This document shows positions 32,207 through 40,727 of a stretch of DNA of 64,000 nucleotides, piece by piece. Both the position numbers and the translations under genes were made by a program. The notes under the pieces were generated by a model. The model saw only the letters and a program-made list of their open reading frames with translations, was not told where the DNA came from and did no database searches. The stretch comes from Caenimonas soli (lineage in GTDB: Bacteria > Pseudomonadota > Gammaproteobacteria > Burkholderiales > Burkholderiaceae_C). The stretch is taken from the NCBI RefSeq assembly GCF_013155545.1, contig NZ_JABJVV010000009.1, positions 124,001 to 188,000 on the forward strand. Reading direction: 5' to 3'. Position 1 is the stretch's first letter, and each line of letters opens with the position of its first letter.

Positions 32207-33859
32207 TTGGCCTCTTCGTTCGCTTTCCGTCCCCGCCTGCTGGACGCGTTACGCGGTTATGACCGCGAGCGCTTCCTGCGCGATCTGGGTGCCGGCCTCA
32301 CGGTCGGCATCGTTGCCCTGCCCCTGGCCATGGCCTTTGCCATCGCCTCGGGACTCAAGCCCGAGGCCGGCCTGTGGACCGCCATCATTGCCGGCTTCCT
32401 CGTTGCCGCACTGGGCGGCTCCAACGTTCAGATCGGCGGCCCCGCGGGGGCCTTCATCGTCATCGTCTATGGCATCGTCGAACGCTACGGGCTGGCCAAC
32501 CTGCTGATCGCCACCGCCTGCGCCGGCGTGCTGTTGTTTGCCATGGGCCTGCTGCGGCTGGGCCGGCTGGTGCGCTACGTGCCGGTGAGCATCGTCATCG
32601 GTTTCACCAACGGCATCGCCGTGCTGATCGCCATCTCCCAGCTGCGGGACTGGCTGGGCCTGCGGGTGCTGAACATGCCGGCCGACTTCTTTGCGCAGTT
32701 CAAGGTGCTGGGCCAGAACATCGCAAGCTTCAACCCCTATGCGTTCTCGCTGGGCCTGGCCTGCCTGCTCGGCCTGTTCTTGTGGCCCAAGCTGTGGAGC
32801 GACCGATCGCCCGTGCAGTATGCGCTGGAGCTGCCGGGCATGCGCCGCGCCGCCCTGGTCAGCGCCCGCATGCCGGGGCCCATCGTGGCCCTGGTGAGCC
32901 TCACGCTGGTGGCTTGGTTTTTCAAGTTGCCCGTGGAGACCATAGGCACGCGCTTCGGCGCCATTCCGCAAGGCGTGCCTGGGTTCGCGCTGCCGGCCTT
33001 CTCATGGGAGACGGTGAAGCTGCTGGTGACGCCGACGCTCACCATCGCGATGCTCGGAGCCATCGAATCGCTGCTTTGCGCACGAGTGGCCGACCAGCTG
33101 AGCAGCCTGCCCCGGCACGATCCCAACCAGGAACTCATGGCGCAGGGCATTGCCAACTTCCTGGTGCCGTTCTTCGGCGGCATGCCCGCCACCGGCACGA
33201 TCGCCCGCACGGTGACCAACGTGCGCTCCGGCGGCACCACACCGGTCGCCGGCATGATCCATGCCCTGGTGCTGGCGGTGGTCGTGCTGGCGGCGGCGCC
33301 GCTGGCGCTCCACGTGCCGCTGGCGGTGCTGGCCGGGATCCTGCTCTTCGTGGCCTGGAACATGGGCGAGTGGCACGAATTCGCCAAAATGAAAAACTAC
33401 AGCACGCATTACCGCGTTCTGATGCTCGGCACGTTCTTCCTGACGGTGGTGTTCGACCTGACGGTGGCGGTGCAGGTCGGGCTGGTGCTGGCCTGCGCAC
33501 TGTTCATCCGCAAAATGAGTTCGATTTTCAGCGTGGAACGGGTCGCCAGCGAAGGCGCACTGCTGCAATTCAAGCTGTATGGCGCCCTGTTCTTCGGCGC
33601 GGTCGCCAAGATCGACGAAGTCGTACTGGCGGTGGAAAACGGGCCGCAGGAGCCGGTAGTGGTGCTGGACACGCTGCAGCTCGTGCACCTGGATACCTCG
33701 GGGCTGGATTCGCTGCGCCAACTGCACAAGGTGGTGCTGCTGCGCGGCGGCACGCTGCACCTGGAGAACCTGCAGCCGCAGCCGGAGGAAGTGATCGACC
33801 GCTCGGGCTTCGGCGCCGAGCTGGCGGCCAACCGGGCCTCGGCCGAAGTGTCGGGCTGA
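32207..33859 (+). CDS. SulP family inorganic anion transporter
   Basis: A 550-aa inner-membrane SLC26/SulP transporter with about 12 helices (about 30-410) beginning DLGAGLTVGIVALPLAMAFA. The N-terminal signature PAGAFIVIVYGIVERYG is followed by PVSIVIGFTNGIAVLI. A short C-terminal STAS domain (about 450-545) carries VVLDTLQLVHLDTSGLDSL. Substrates in the family include sulfate, bicarbonate and dicarboxylates, and this one is unassigned. No ATG fits. I use TTG 32207, preceded by TACACT and GGAG, but the start is uncertain. Confidence 0.9.
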   Translation: MASSFAFRPRLLDALRGYDRERFLRDLGAGLTVGIVALPLAMAFAIASGLKPEAGLWTAIIAGFLVAALGGSNVQIGGPAGAFIVIVYGIVERYGLANLLIATACAGVLLFAMGLLRLGRLVRYVPVSIVIGFTNGIAVLIAISQLRDWLGLRVLNMPADFFAQFKVLGQNIASFNPYAFSLGLACLLGLFLWPKLWSDRSPVQYALELPGMRRAALVSARMPGPIVALVSLTLVAWFFKLPVETIGTRFGAIPQGVPGFALPAFSWETVKLLVTPTLTIAMLGAIESLLCARVADQLSSLPRHDPNQELMAQGIANFLVPFFGGMPATGTIARTVTNVRSGGTTPVAGMIHALVLAVVVLAAAPLALHVPLAVLAGILLFVAWNMGEWHEFAKMKNYSTHYRVLMLGTFFLTVVFDLTVAVQVGLVLACALFIRKMSSIFSVERVASEGALLQFKLYGALFFGAVAKIDEVVLAVENGPQEPVVVLDTLQLVHLDTSGLDSLRQLHKVVLLRGGTLHLENLQPQPEEVIDRSGFGAELAANRASAEVSG

Positions 33860-33863
33860 CTCG

Positions 33864-34367
33864 CTACCGCCCGCCGCGGTTCTCCGGCGCTTCGGGATCA
33901 GGTGCCGTCGTCGTGCGCAGCACCCGGTAGTCCGGGCTGAACCAGACGGTGAAGACCATCGAAGTGTTGGGCGGCTCCATATAGCGCCAATCCCAGGCGA
34001 TCTCGTTCTTCAGCGCATAGGGCGTCTGCTTCAGCGGCTTGCCGAGCAGCCTGCGCACCTCTTCCTGCTTCATGCCGGGCTGCACCTTGGCGAAGTTGGC
34101 CGGGTGCAGCACCTGGCGCAGCGCCGTCATGCGGCCGTCGGGGCCGATGCTGATCATGTAGTTCTTGTGGCCGGACGGCTGGCGGTTGTATTCGAAGATG
34201 CGCTCGCCGCCGGGCCCGTTCCAGACGGTCTCGGGCTCGCCGAAGCGCGCCCGGACGTCGGCTTCGGTCGAAACGCCCTCTTCCAGCTCCTTGATGCGCT
34301 GGGGGTCGCAGCCCAGAAGGGCCCAGAGGCTGAAAACCATGGCCAGTGACCTAAAAACGCTGTGCAT
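33864..34367 (-). CDS. BamE/SmpA-like lipoprotein
   Basis: A 167-aa predicted outer-membrane lipoprotein. The signal peptide ends at lipobox LLGC (Cys17 with the ATG at 34367). The mature protein contains two SmpA/OmlA-like repeats: ELEEGVSTEADVRARFGEPE and VQPGMKQEEVRRLLGKP, each the start-of-domain pattern of BamE folds. It is probably not the main BamE of the BAM complex, being longer and duplicated. It converges with the SulP gene, four bases apart. I start at 34367 because the upstream in-frame codons give no signal peptide. Confidence 0.82.
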   Translation of the reverse strand: MHSVFRSLAMVFSLWALLGCDPQRIKELEEGVSTEADVRARFGEPETVWNGPGGERIFEYNRQPSGHKNYMISIGPDGRMTALRQVLHPANFAKVQPGMKQEEVRRLLGKPLKQTPYALKNEIAWDWRYMEPPNTSMVFTVWFSPDYRVLRTTTAPDPEAPENRGGR

Positions 34368-34404
34368 GCCTGCGGGAAGTAAAATTGGGCGAAAGGCACA
34401 GTCT

Positions 34405-34623
34405 ATGTCCATGTTGCTCCGCATCTTTCGCCGTCCCGATTACAAATCCGAAGTCACCCAGTTCATCGAGCAACTCAAGACCGAGAAGCCCGACCTGGAA
34501 GCTCAGCAGCGCGCCGGCCGCGCCCTGCTTTGGGACAAGCACGTGAACCGCGAGGCCTGGACCGAGTGGCGCGGCGCCGAAGTGCCGCAAAAGCCCTACG
34601 TTTACCAGAACGAAGGCAAATGA
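34405..34623 (+). CDS. DUF3460 family protein
   Basis: A 72-aa protein with the family pattern YKSEVTQFIEQLKTEKPDLE, then QRAGRALLWDK, and an end of PQKPYVYQ. DUF3460 proteins are small, cytoplasmic, mostly betaproteobacterial and of unknown function. A second ATG two codons later is an alternative start. Its TGA overlaps the scpA ATG (ATGA), so it is the first gene of a DUF3460-scpA-nadB-queE-queD run with 4-nt overlaps or gaps under 10 bases. Confidence 0.88.
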   Translation: MSMLLRIFRRPDYKSEVTQFIEQLKTEKPDLEAQQRAGRALLWDKHVNREAWTEWRGAEVPQKPYVYQNEGK

Positions 34624-35480
34624 TCGAATCCGGTGAAAGGGTGTTGCCGGACCCGCCGGTGCCCGCGCTCCAAGGCCTGCGCATGCCAGACGTAGTGGAC
34701 CAGGTGGCACTGGCGCGGCTCTATGGCGAGCCGCTGTTCGCCATGCCGACGGACCTGTACATCCCGCCCGACGCGCTGGAAGTTTTCCTCGAGGCCTTCG
34801 AAGGCCCGCTGGACCTGCTGCTGTACCTCATCCGCAAGCAGAACTTCAACATCCTCGACATCCCCATGGCCGGCGTCACGCGCCAGTACCTGGTGTACGT
34901 CGAAGAGATCCGCACCCGCAACCTCGAGCTGGCGGCCGAATACCTGCTGATGGCCGCGATGCTGATCGAGATCAAGTCGCGCATGCTGCTGCCGCCCAAG
35001 AAGACGGCCGAGGGCCAGGAGCCGGAAGATCCGCGCGCCGAACTGGTTCGCCGCCTGCTCGAGTACGAGCAGATGAAGGCAGCGGCATTCCGCCTGAACG
35101 AAGTTCCGCAGGTGGGCCGCGACGTGCTGCGCGCGCAGGTCTACATCGAGCAGTCGCTGCAGCCGCGCTTCCCCGACGTGAACGTGGTCGACCTGCAGGA
35201 GGCATGGCGGGACATCGTCAAGCGCGCCAAGCTGATCCAGCACCACAAGATCACCCGCGAAGAGCTCTCGGTGCGCGAGCACATGAGCGTCGTCTTGCGC
35301 CACCTGCAGGGCCGCAAGTTCGTCGAGTTCGAGCAGCTGTTCGATATCACCCGCGGCATGCCCGTGCTGATCGTCACCTTCATCGCCATGCTGGAATTGG
35401 CCAAGGAAACGCTGATCGAGGTGACCCAGGCCGAGGCCTTCGCACCCATTTACGTCCGCCTGGCCTACCAACCCGCATGA
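34620..35480 (+). CDS. scpA: Segregation and condensation protein A
   Basis: A 286-aa kleisin that bridges the two heads of the SMC dimer in the Smc-ScpAB condensin, supporting chromosome compaction and segregation. Conserved N-terminal block [20 protein letters not shown] (about 60-80) binds the SMC neck, the central stretch is [15 protein letters not shown]-like ([20 protein letters not shown]), and the C-terminal winged helix ends in [14 protein letters not shown]. The first about 50 residues are an N-terminal extension seen in betaproteobacteria. scpB is not in the neighbourhood. Start and stop overlap the neighbours by 4 nt each. Confidence 0.95.
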   Translation: MIESGERVLPDPPVPALQGLRMPDVVDQVALARLYGEPLFAMPTDLYIPPDALEVFLEAFEGPLDLLLYLIRKQNFNILDIPMAGVTRQYLVYVEEIRTRNLELAAEYLLMAAMLIEIKSRMLLPPKKTAEGQEPEDPRAELVRRLLEYEQMKAAAFRLNEVPQVGRDVLRAQVYIEQSLQPRFPDVNVVDLQEAWRDIVKRAKLIQHHKITREELSVREHMSVVLRHLQGRKFVEFEQLFDITRGMPVLIVTFIAMLELAKETLIEVTQAEAFAPIYVRLAYQPA

Positions 35481-37051
35481 AAGATTTCGACGTCCTGATC
35501 GTGGGCAGCGGCCTGGCCGGCCTTTCGGCGGCGTTGCACCTGGCGCCTACGCACCGCGTGGCGGTCCTTACCAAACGTTCCATGAACGATGGCTCCAGCG
35601 GCTGGGCCCAGGGCGGCATCGCAGCCGTGCTGGGCGAAGGCGACAGCTTCGAAGCGCACGTGGACGACACGCTGATCGCCGGCGCGGGCCTCTCCGACCT
35701 GGAAGCGACGCGCTTCGTGGTGGAACACGCGCCCGAAAGCATTGCCTGGCTGCGCCAGCTCGGCGTGCCGTTTTCGCTGGAAGAGGGCCAGTTGCACCTG
35801 ACGCGTGAAGGCGGCCACAGCGCCCGCCGTATCGTGCACGTGACCGACGCCACCGGCGCAGCCGTGCAGCGCACGCTGATCGAAACCGTGCGGCGCACGC
35901 CCAACATCGAGGTGTTCGAGCAGCACACGCTGGTCGACCTGATCACCAGCCGCAAGCTGGGCCAGCCGTCTGAACCGAACACTTGCCTGGGCTTGTACGC
36001 GCTGGATGAAGCCACCGATGAGGTGATCACCTTCCGTGCGCCGCAAACCATCCTGGCCACCGGCGGCGCGGGCAAGGTGTACCTCTACACCACCAATCCG
36101 GACACGGCCACCGGCGACGGCATTGCCGCAGCCTGGCGCGCCGGCTGCCGGGTGACGAATATGGAGTTCATCCAGTTCCACCCGACCTGCCTGTACCACC
36201 CGCTGGTCAAATCCTTCCTCATCACCGAGGCAGTGCGCGGCGAGGGCGGCAAGCTGCTCCTGCCCGACGGGACGCGCTTCATGCCGGCGCACGACCCACG
36301 CGCCGAGCTCGCCCCGCGCGACGTGGTGGCGCGCGCCATCGACTTCGAGATGAAGAAGCACGGCCTGGACTGCGTGTACCTGGACATCTCGCACCAGCCG
36401 CCGGAATTCGTGCGCGAGCATTTCCCCAACATCCACGCGCGCTGCCTGGAACTGGGCATAGACATCACCCGCGAGCCGATTCCCGTCGTGCCCGCCGCGC
36501 ACTACACCTGCGGCGGCATCCACACCGACCTGGAGGGCCGCACGGACCTCACCGGGCTGCACGCCATCGGCGAGACCGCCTATACCGGCCTGCACGGCGC
36601 CAACCGGCTGGCCAGCAATTCGCTGGTGGAATGCATGGTGTTCGCCCGCGCCGCGGCCAAGGACATCAAGGCAACACCGCTGCCCGCACCTCCGGAGGTG
36701 CCGCCCTGGGACGAAAGCCGCGTCACCGACGCCGACGAGTCCGTGGTGATCTCGCACAACTGGGACGAGCTGCGCCGCTTCATGTGGGACTACGTGGGCA
36801 TAGTGCGCACCAACAAACGGCTGGAGCGCGCGTCGCACCGCATCCGCTTGCTGCAGGAAGAGATCCAGGAGTTCTACGCCAACTTCCACATCACGCGCGA
36901 CCTGCTGGAGCTGCGCAACCTGGTGACGGTAGCCGACCTGATCGTCAGGTCGGCACAGTCACGGCACGAGAGCCGCGGCCTGCACTTCAGCCGCGATTAC
37001 CCGCAAATGGCGGACGTCGCCCACCCCACCATCCTGGCGCCGACGCATTGA
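35477..37051 (+). CDS. nadB: L-aspartate oxidase
   Basis: A 524-aa FAD enzyme converting L-aspartate to iminoaspartate, the first step of de novo NAD synthesis; NadA (encoded at 56201) makes quinolinate from it. The FAD motif [15 protein letters not shown] is at 9-23, the covalently important [14 protein letters not shown] follows, and the succinate-dehydrogenase-like active-site block is [15 protein letters not shown]. The C-terminal helical domain (about 430-524) carries [13 protein letters not shown]. Length and order are normal. The ATG overlaps scpA. Confidence 0.97.
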   Translation: MKDFDVLIVGSGLAGLSAALHLAPTHRVAVLTKRSMNDGSSGWAQGGIAAVLGEGDSFEAHVDDTLIAGAGLSDLEATRFVVEHAPESIAWLRQLGVPFSLEEGQLHLTREGGHSARRIVHVTDATGAAVQRTLIETVRRTPNIEVFEQHTLVDLITSRKLGQPSEPNTCLGLYALDEATDEVITFRAPQTILATGGAGKVYLYTTNPDTATGDGIAAAWRAGCRVTNMEFIQFHPTCLYHPLVKSFLITEAVRGEGGKLLLPDGTRFMPAHDPRAELAPRDVVARAIDFEMKKHGLDCVYLDISHQPPEFVREHFPNIHARCLELGIDITREPIPVVPAAHYTCGGIHTDLEGRTDLTGLHAIGETAYTGLHGANRLASNSLVECMVFARAAAKDIKATPLPAPPEVPPWDESRVTDADESVVISHNWDELRRFMWDYVGIVRTNKRLERASHRIRLLQEEIQEFYANFHITRDLLELRNLVTVADLIVRSAQSRHESRGLHFSRDYPQMADVAHPTILAPTH

Positions 37052-37057
37052 GTACCC

Positions 37058-37696
37058 ATGGCCTACAGCGTCAAGGAAATCTTCTACACCCTGCAAGGTG
37101 AGGGCGGCCAGGCCGGCATGCCGGCGGTGTTCTGCCGCTTTGCCGGCTGCAACCTGTGGTCGGGCCGCGAGAGCGACCGGGCCAGCGCCGTGTGCCGCTT
37201 CTGCGATACCGATTTCGTCGGCACCGACGGCACCTTGGGCGGCAAGTACGCCGAGGCCAACGCCCTGGCCGCGCAGATCGAGGCGCAGTGGCCGGCGGAA
37301 GAAACCGGTCACCGGCTGACGGTGATCACCGGCGGCGAGCCGCTTCTGCAGCTGGACACCCCCTTGATCGACGCCTTGCACGCGCGCGGTTTCCGCATCG
37401 CCGTGGAATCCAACGGCACGATCGCCGCACCGCCCGGCATCGACTGGCTGTGCATCAGCCCCAAGGCCGGCGCGCCCTGGGTGCAGCAGGAAGGACAGGA
37501 ACTCAAGGTCGTTTGGCCGCAAGCGGACCTGGATCTGGACGTACTGGCGCGCACCGGCCGCTTTGCCAACCGCTTCCTGCAACCGATGGACGGGCCGGAC
37601 CAAGCCGCCAACATCGCGCTGTGCATAGAGACCTGCATGCGGCACCCGGGCTGGCGGCTCAGCCTGCAGACCCACAAGCTCACCGGCATCCGCTGA
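37058..37696 (+). CDS. queE: 7-carboxy-7-deazaguanine synthase
   Basis: A 212-aa radical-SAM enzyme of queuosine synthesis: it converts 6-carboxytetrahydropterin to CDG. The SAM-cluster motif is C-x14-C-x2-C (Cys in AGCNLWSG, then CRFC), the expanded form known from Burkholderia QueE rather than the standard CxxxCxxC. FYTLQGEG near the N-terminus and ITGGEPLLQLD are conserved. It lies six bases after nadB and six before queD, the enzyme that supplies its substrate. Confidence 0.95.
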   Translation: MAYSVKEIFYTLQGEGGQAGMPAVFCRFAGCNLWSGRESDRASAVCRFCDTDFVGTDGTLGGKYAEANALAAQIEAQWPAEETGHRLTVITGGEPLLQLDTPLIDALHARGFRIAVESNGTIAAPPGIDWLCISPKAGAPWVQQEGQELKVVWPQADLDLDVLARTGRFANRFLQPMDGPDQAANIALCIETCMRHPGWRLSLQTHKLTGIR

Positions 37697-37701
37697 AGCC
37701 C

Positions 37702-38070
37702 ATGCTGTACACCGTCAGCCAACGCTTTTTCTTCGACGCGGCTCACACGCTCAAGCGCGACATCGAGGCCGAGGGCAGCCGCCGCGTTCACGGCCACACC
37801 TACCACGCCGAGGTGTGGCTGAAGGGCGAACGCAATCCCGCCACGGGCATGGTGATCGACCTGGGCGTGCTGCGCCGGCGCCTCGATGAGGTGCGCGAGA
37901 AACTCGATCACCACCTGCTGGACGACGTGCCGGGCCTCAAGCCCCCCACGCTGGAAAACCTGTGCCTGTTCATCGCCGAGGCGCTGGCCGACCTGAAGCC
38001 AGGGCTGGCGCGGGTCAGGGTCTGGCGCGAGGCGCTGGGTGATGCCTGCACGCTGGAATTGGATTCCTGA
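37702..38070 (+). CDS. queD: QueD-like 6-carboxytetrahydropterin synthase
   Basis: A 122-aa T-fold enzyme of the PTPS/QueD family, expected to turn dihydroneopterin triphosphate into 6-carboxytetrahydropterin. Zinc ligands are His15 (FDAAHTLK), His30 and His32 (VHGHTYH), with LDHHLLDD and the late Glu in WREALGD also kept. The catalytic Cys of E. coli QueD, four residues before the first His of HGH, is Ser26 here (EGSRRVHGH). Adjacent queE supports a queuosine role. The missing Cys is unusual enough to question the mechanism. Confidence 0.9.
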   Translation: MLYTVSQRFFFDAAHTLKRDIEAEGSRRVHGHTYHAEVWLKGERNPATGMVIDLGVLRRRLDEVREKLDHHLLDDVPGLKPPTLENLCLFIAEALADLKPGLARVRVWREALGDACTLELDS

Positions 38071-38359
38071 AGCTCAGGTCACAAGTGTGGTGCGCCACAC
38101 CGCGGTAAGCGCGGTAACGACGACCAGTCGCCGTGCTGTTCTGAATTCCAGGTTCGCTCCGAGAGCAATCGGCAGGAACAATGTCTCGCAGAATTCCGAG
38201 CATGTGGACGCGAAAACGGAGAATTGATTGCTCAATGGCTGCCCGGAACGCCGGGATATCTGCATCGGAAGACGTTTCCCCAGGAGCTCAGCGATCGGGC
38301 ATGCTTCAGGCGGTAGGCTTAAAATCGGTGAACATCACTATGGGAGTACGGATCGCGCC

Positions 38360-39979
38360 ATGCTCGACACGCTCGAACAGGGTCGCGCAGCGTATCGCCG
38401 TCGCGCGTGGAATGAGGCCTATGGGGCACTCTCGCTTGCGGATCAAGCCCGGTCGCTCGATCACGACGACCTCGAGCTGCTGGGGACCTGTGCCTACTTG
38501 ACCGGTCGCGACCAGGATTTCCAGAGAGTCCTGGAGCGGGCACATCACCTCAATCTGTCCGCCGGCAACCAGGCACGAGCGGCACGAGCGGCCTTCTGGC
38601 TGGCCCTGACAGCTCTCCTCCGGAGCGACAAGGGGATTGCGACCGGATGGCTTTCGCGCGCGGGACGACTGATAGAATCACGCGACTGCGTGGAGCAGGG
38701 GTACTTGCTGCTGCCGCTCGCCGAGCAGCATCTCGCCGAACGCAACGGCGCCGCCGCCCACGCCGCCGCGAGCCGCGCCGCCGCCGTTGGTCAGCGTTTT
38801 GGCGATGCTGATCTGGTTGCTTGCGCCCGTCACCTGCAGGGACGTGCTCTGCTCGACAAAGGAACGGTCAATGCTGGCCTCGCGTTGCTCGACGAAGCGA
38901 TGCTTGCGGCAATGACCGGAGAGCTATCGCCCATCTTCACCGGTTTGATCTATTGCAGCGTGATCGACGCCTGCCAGAAGGTGTGCGCTCTGAGCCGTGC
39001 TCGCGAGTGGACCGCCGCGCTCTCCAAATGGTGCGAGCAGCAGCCGGACATGCTGGCGTTCACGGGCACGTGTCTGGTTCACCGAGCCGAAATCCTTGAG
39101 TTCGAAGGAGCCTGGCCGGACGCACTGTCGGAAGCCACCCGCGCTTGTGGGCGTCGCGCGCCGACCGACCGACGACCGCCTGCCGCAGCGTTCTACTTGC
39201 AAGGTGAGATTCTTCGGTTGCAAGGCAACATTTCCGCGGCCGAAGAGGCGTACCACAACGCAAGTCGGTGGGGATGCGAGCCGCAACCCGGACTGGCGCT
39301 GCTCCTCATGGCCCAGGGGCGGTGGGACGCCGCGTGCGCGACAATTCGCCGCGTCGTAAACGCGACGACCGATCCATTCGAGCGGGCGAAGCTGCTGCCC
39401 GCTTACATCGAAATCATGCTGTCCGGGTCGGCAGTAAAAGACGCCAGTTCCGCGTGTGCTGAGTTGGAGGAGCTCGCCGAGAACATCGACACGGACGTCC
39501 TGCACGCGCTCGCCGCGCATGCCCGCGGTGCCGTCGAGTTGGCCGATGGCGATGCCCGGACAGCGATCGCCCCTCTACGTCGCGCGTTCCAAATGTGGCA
39601 GCAGCTCGGGGTGCCGTACGCCGCTGCTCGCGTTCGCGTGCTTCTCGGAGGAGTGTGCCTGTCGCTGGGCGACGCCGAGACAGCTGGACTCGAGTTTGGT
39701 GCCGCCAGGGCGGTCTTCCGGCAGCTCGGGGCCGTACCCGATCTCGTCCGGCTCGATGCAATCGACAAACAGACACGCAGCCACCGGCCCTTGCTGACGT
39801 CCCGCGAGCTTCAGGTGCTTCGGCTGATCGCCGCCGGGAAAACCAACAAAAGCATCGCGTGTGAACTGTCGCTGAGCGAGCGGACAATCGACCGACACGT
39901 GAGCAACATCCTCACCAAGCTCGGCGTTCCCTCGCGCGCGGCCGCCACCGCCTACGCCTACGACCACAAGCTCTTTTGA
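38360..39979 (+). CDS. LuxR-type transcriptional regulator with TPR-like N-terminal region
   Basis: A 539-aa regulator. Residues about 1-460 are Ala-rich helical repeats (for example RAAYRRRAWNEAYGALSLAD; LAEDIDTDV-like pairs), resembling TPR signal domains of MalT/LuxR-like proteins but without a P-loop ATPase. The C-terminal HTH (about 475-535) has LTSRELQVLRLIAAGKTNKS and LSERTIDRHVSNILTKLG. The effector is unknown. The 289-base gap between queD and this gene holds a short hairpin (38085-38100) and a TTAAAAT box near 38321 but no gene. Codon use is less GC-biased than its neighbours, suggesting acquisition. It pairs with the SnoaL-like gene downstream. Confidence 0.85.
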   Translation: MLDTLEQGRAAYRRRAWNEAYGALSLADQARSLDHDDLELLGTCAYLTGRDQDFQRVLERAHHLNLSAGNQARAARAAFWLALTALLRSDKGIATGWLSRAGRLIESRDCVEQGYLLLPLAEQHLAERNGAAAHAAASRAAAVGQRFGDADLVACARHLQGRALLDKGTVNAGLALLDEAMLAAMTGELSPIFTGLIYCSVIDACQKVCALSRAREWTAALSKWCEQQPDMLAFTGTCLVHRAEILEFEGAWPDALSEATRACGRRAPTDRRPPAAAFYLQGEILRLQGNISAAEEAYHNASRWGCEPQPGLALLLMAQGRWDAACATIRRVVNATTDPFERAKLLPAYIEIMLSGSAVKDASSACAELEELAENIDTDVLHALAAHARGAVELADGDARTAIAPLRRAFQMWQQLGVPYAAARVRVLLGGVCLSLGDAETAGLEFGAARAVFRQLGAVPDLVRLDAIDKQTRSHRPLLTSRELQVLRLIAAGKTNKSIACELSLSERTIDRHVSNILTKLGVPSRAAATAYAYDHKLF

Positions 39980-40085
39980 TCGCCGACAGTCCTGGCGCAA
40001 ATTACCCAGCCGAAGAATCTGGCGGGATTGGGTGATTTCGCCGAAGCGCCACGGCGGGCATGGTGGCACATTTGGTCGGCAGAGT

Positions 40086-40120
40086 AACGACAGCGCGGAC
40101 CAATTCCGGCAAGTGTCGTT
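40086..40120. promoter_or_regulatory. Inverted repeat AACGACA-N21-TGTCGTT upstream of the SnoaL-like gene
   Basis: Perfect 7-bp arms at 40086-40092 and 40114-40120 in the intergenic region, 30 bases before the SnoaL-like ATG. It is a candidate binding site for the adjacent LuxR-type regulator. The wide spacing suits two half-sites on separate helical turns. Confidence 0.35.
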
Positions 40121-40150
40121 CGTGCTACCGATTCCGAAAGGAGGATTGGC

Positions 40151-40561
40151 ATGAGTACCAGTGTTGACATCGTCCGTAACGTTTACGACCTCTTCCGTAG
40201 TGGTGATATCCAGGGTGTCCTCGCCAATTTTGGAAACGACTGCGAGGTCGAGTTCTTGGGTGCCAACGGCATCCCGTTCGCCGGTAAGTACATGGGAGCC
40301 CGAGGTATGGGCGAAGCGCTTCAGAAGTTCGCCGACACCTGCGAGATTATTGAGTTCGGTCCCGACGAATTCCACGCGGACGGCGACTTCGTGACCGTCC
40401 TTGCCCACGAACACTGCCGCTGCAAAGCGACCGGACGCGAGTGGCGGACGCGCTTGGTCGAGACGTTCGTCGTACGCGAGGGCAAGATCCGGAACTTCCT
40501 CTGTATGTACGACACGGCCCGGGTCGCCGCAGCTTACCCCCAGGGCGCGACCGCAACGTAG
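40151..40561 (+). CDS. SnoaL-like / nuclear transport factor 2 family protein
   Basis: A 136-aa single-domain protein of the NTF2-like superfamily. The pattern VRNVYDLFRSGDIQGVLANF begins the cone-shaped fold, and the later ADGDFVTVLAHEHCRCKATG and TFVVREGKIRNFLCMYDT match SnoaL-like ketosteroid-isomerase relatives. Such folds serve as small enzymes or ligand binders, so the activity cannot be predicted. A strong ribosome-binding site (AAAGGAGG, 40137-40144) precedes the ATG. It is the only downstream partner of the LuxR regulator, 171 bases away. Gap 40562-40727 after it holds nothing recognisable. Confidence 0.88.
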   Translation: MSTSVDIVRNVYDLFRSGDIQGVLANFGNDCEVEFLGANGIPFAGKYMGARGMGEALQKFADTCEIIEFGPDEFHADGDFVTVLAHEHCRCKATGREWRTRLVETFVVREGKIRNFLCMYDTARVAAAYPQGATAT

Positions 40562-40727
40562 GAATGTAATGGCTGGAGATCTTCCACTCTAGAACTCAGC
40601 CGGACTCGCGCAGAAGACTGGTTGCCGACCGGAACGCCGGGAGATCGTGGCCCGAAGGAACTTCTCGGCAACTCGCATCGCTCCAGCCTCCAGGGCTGTT
40701 GGAGTATGCAGGATGGGATAAGTTCTA

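Noticed and set aside
38085-38100. Hairpin GTGTGG-TGCG-CCACAC after queD as a terminator
   Set aside because: The stem is only 6 bp and no U-tract follows.
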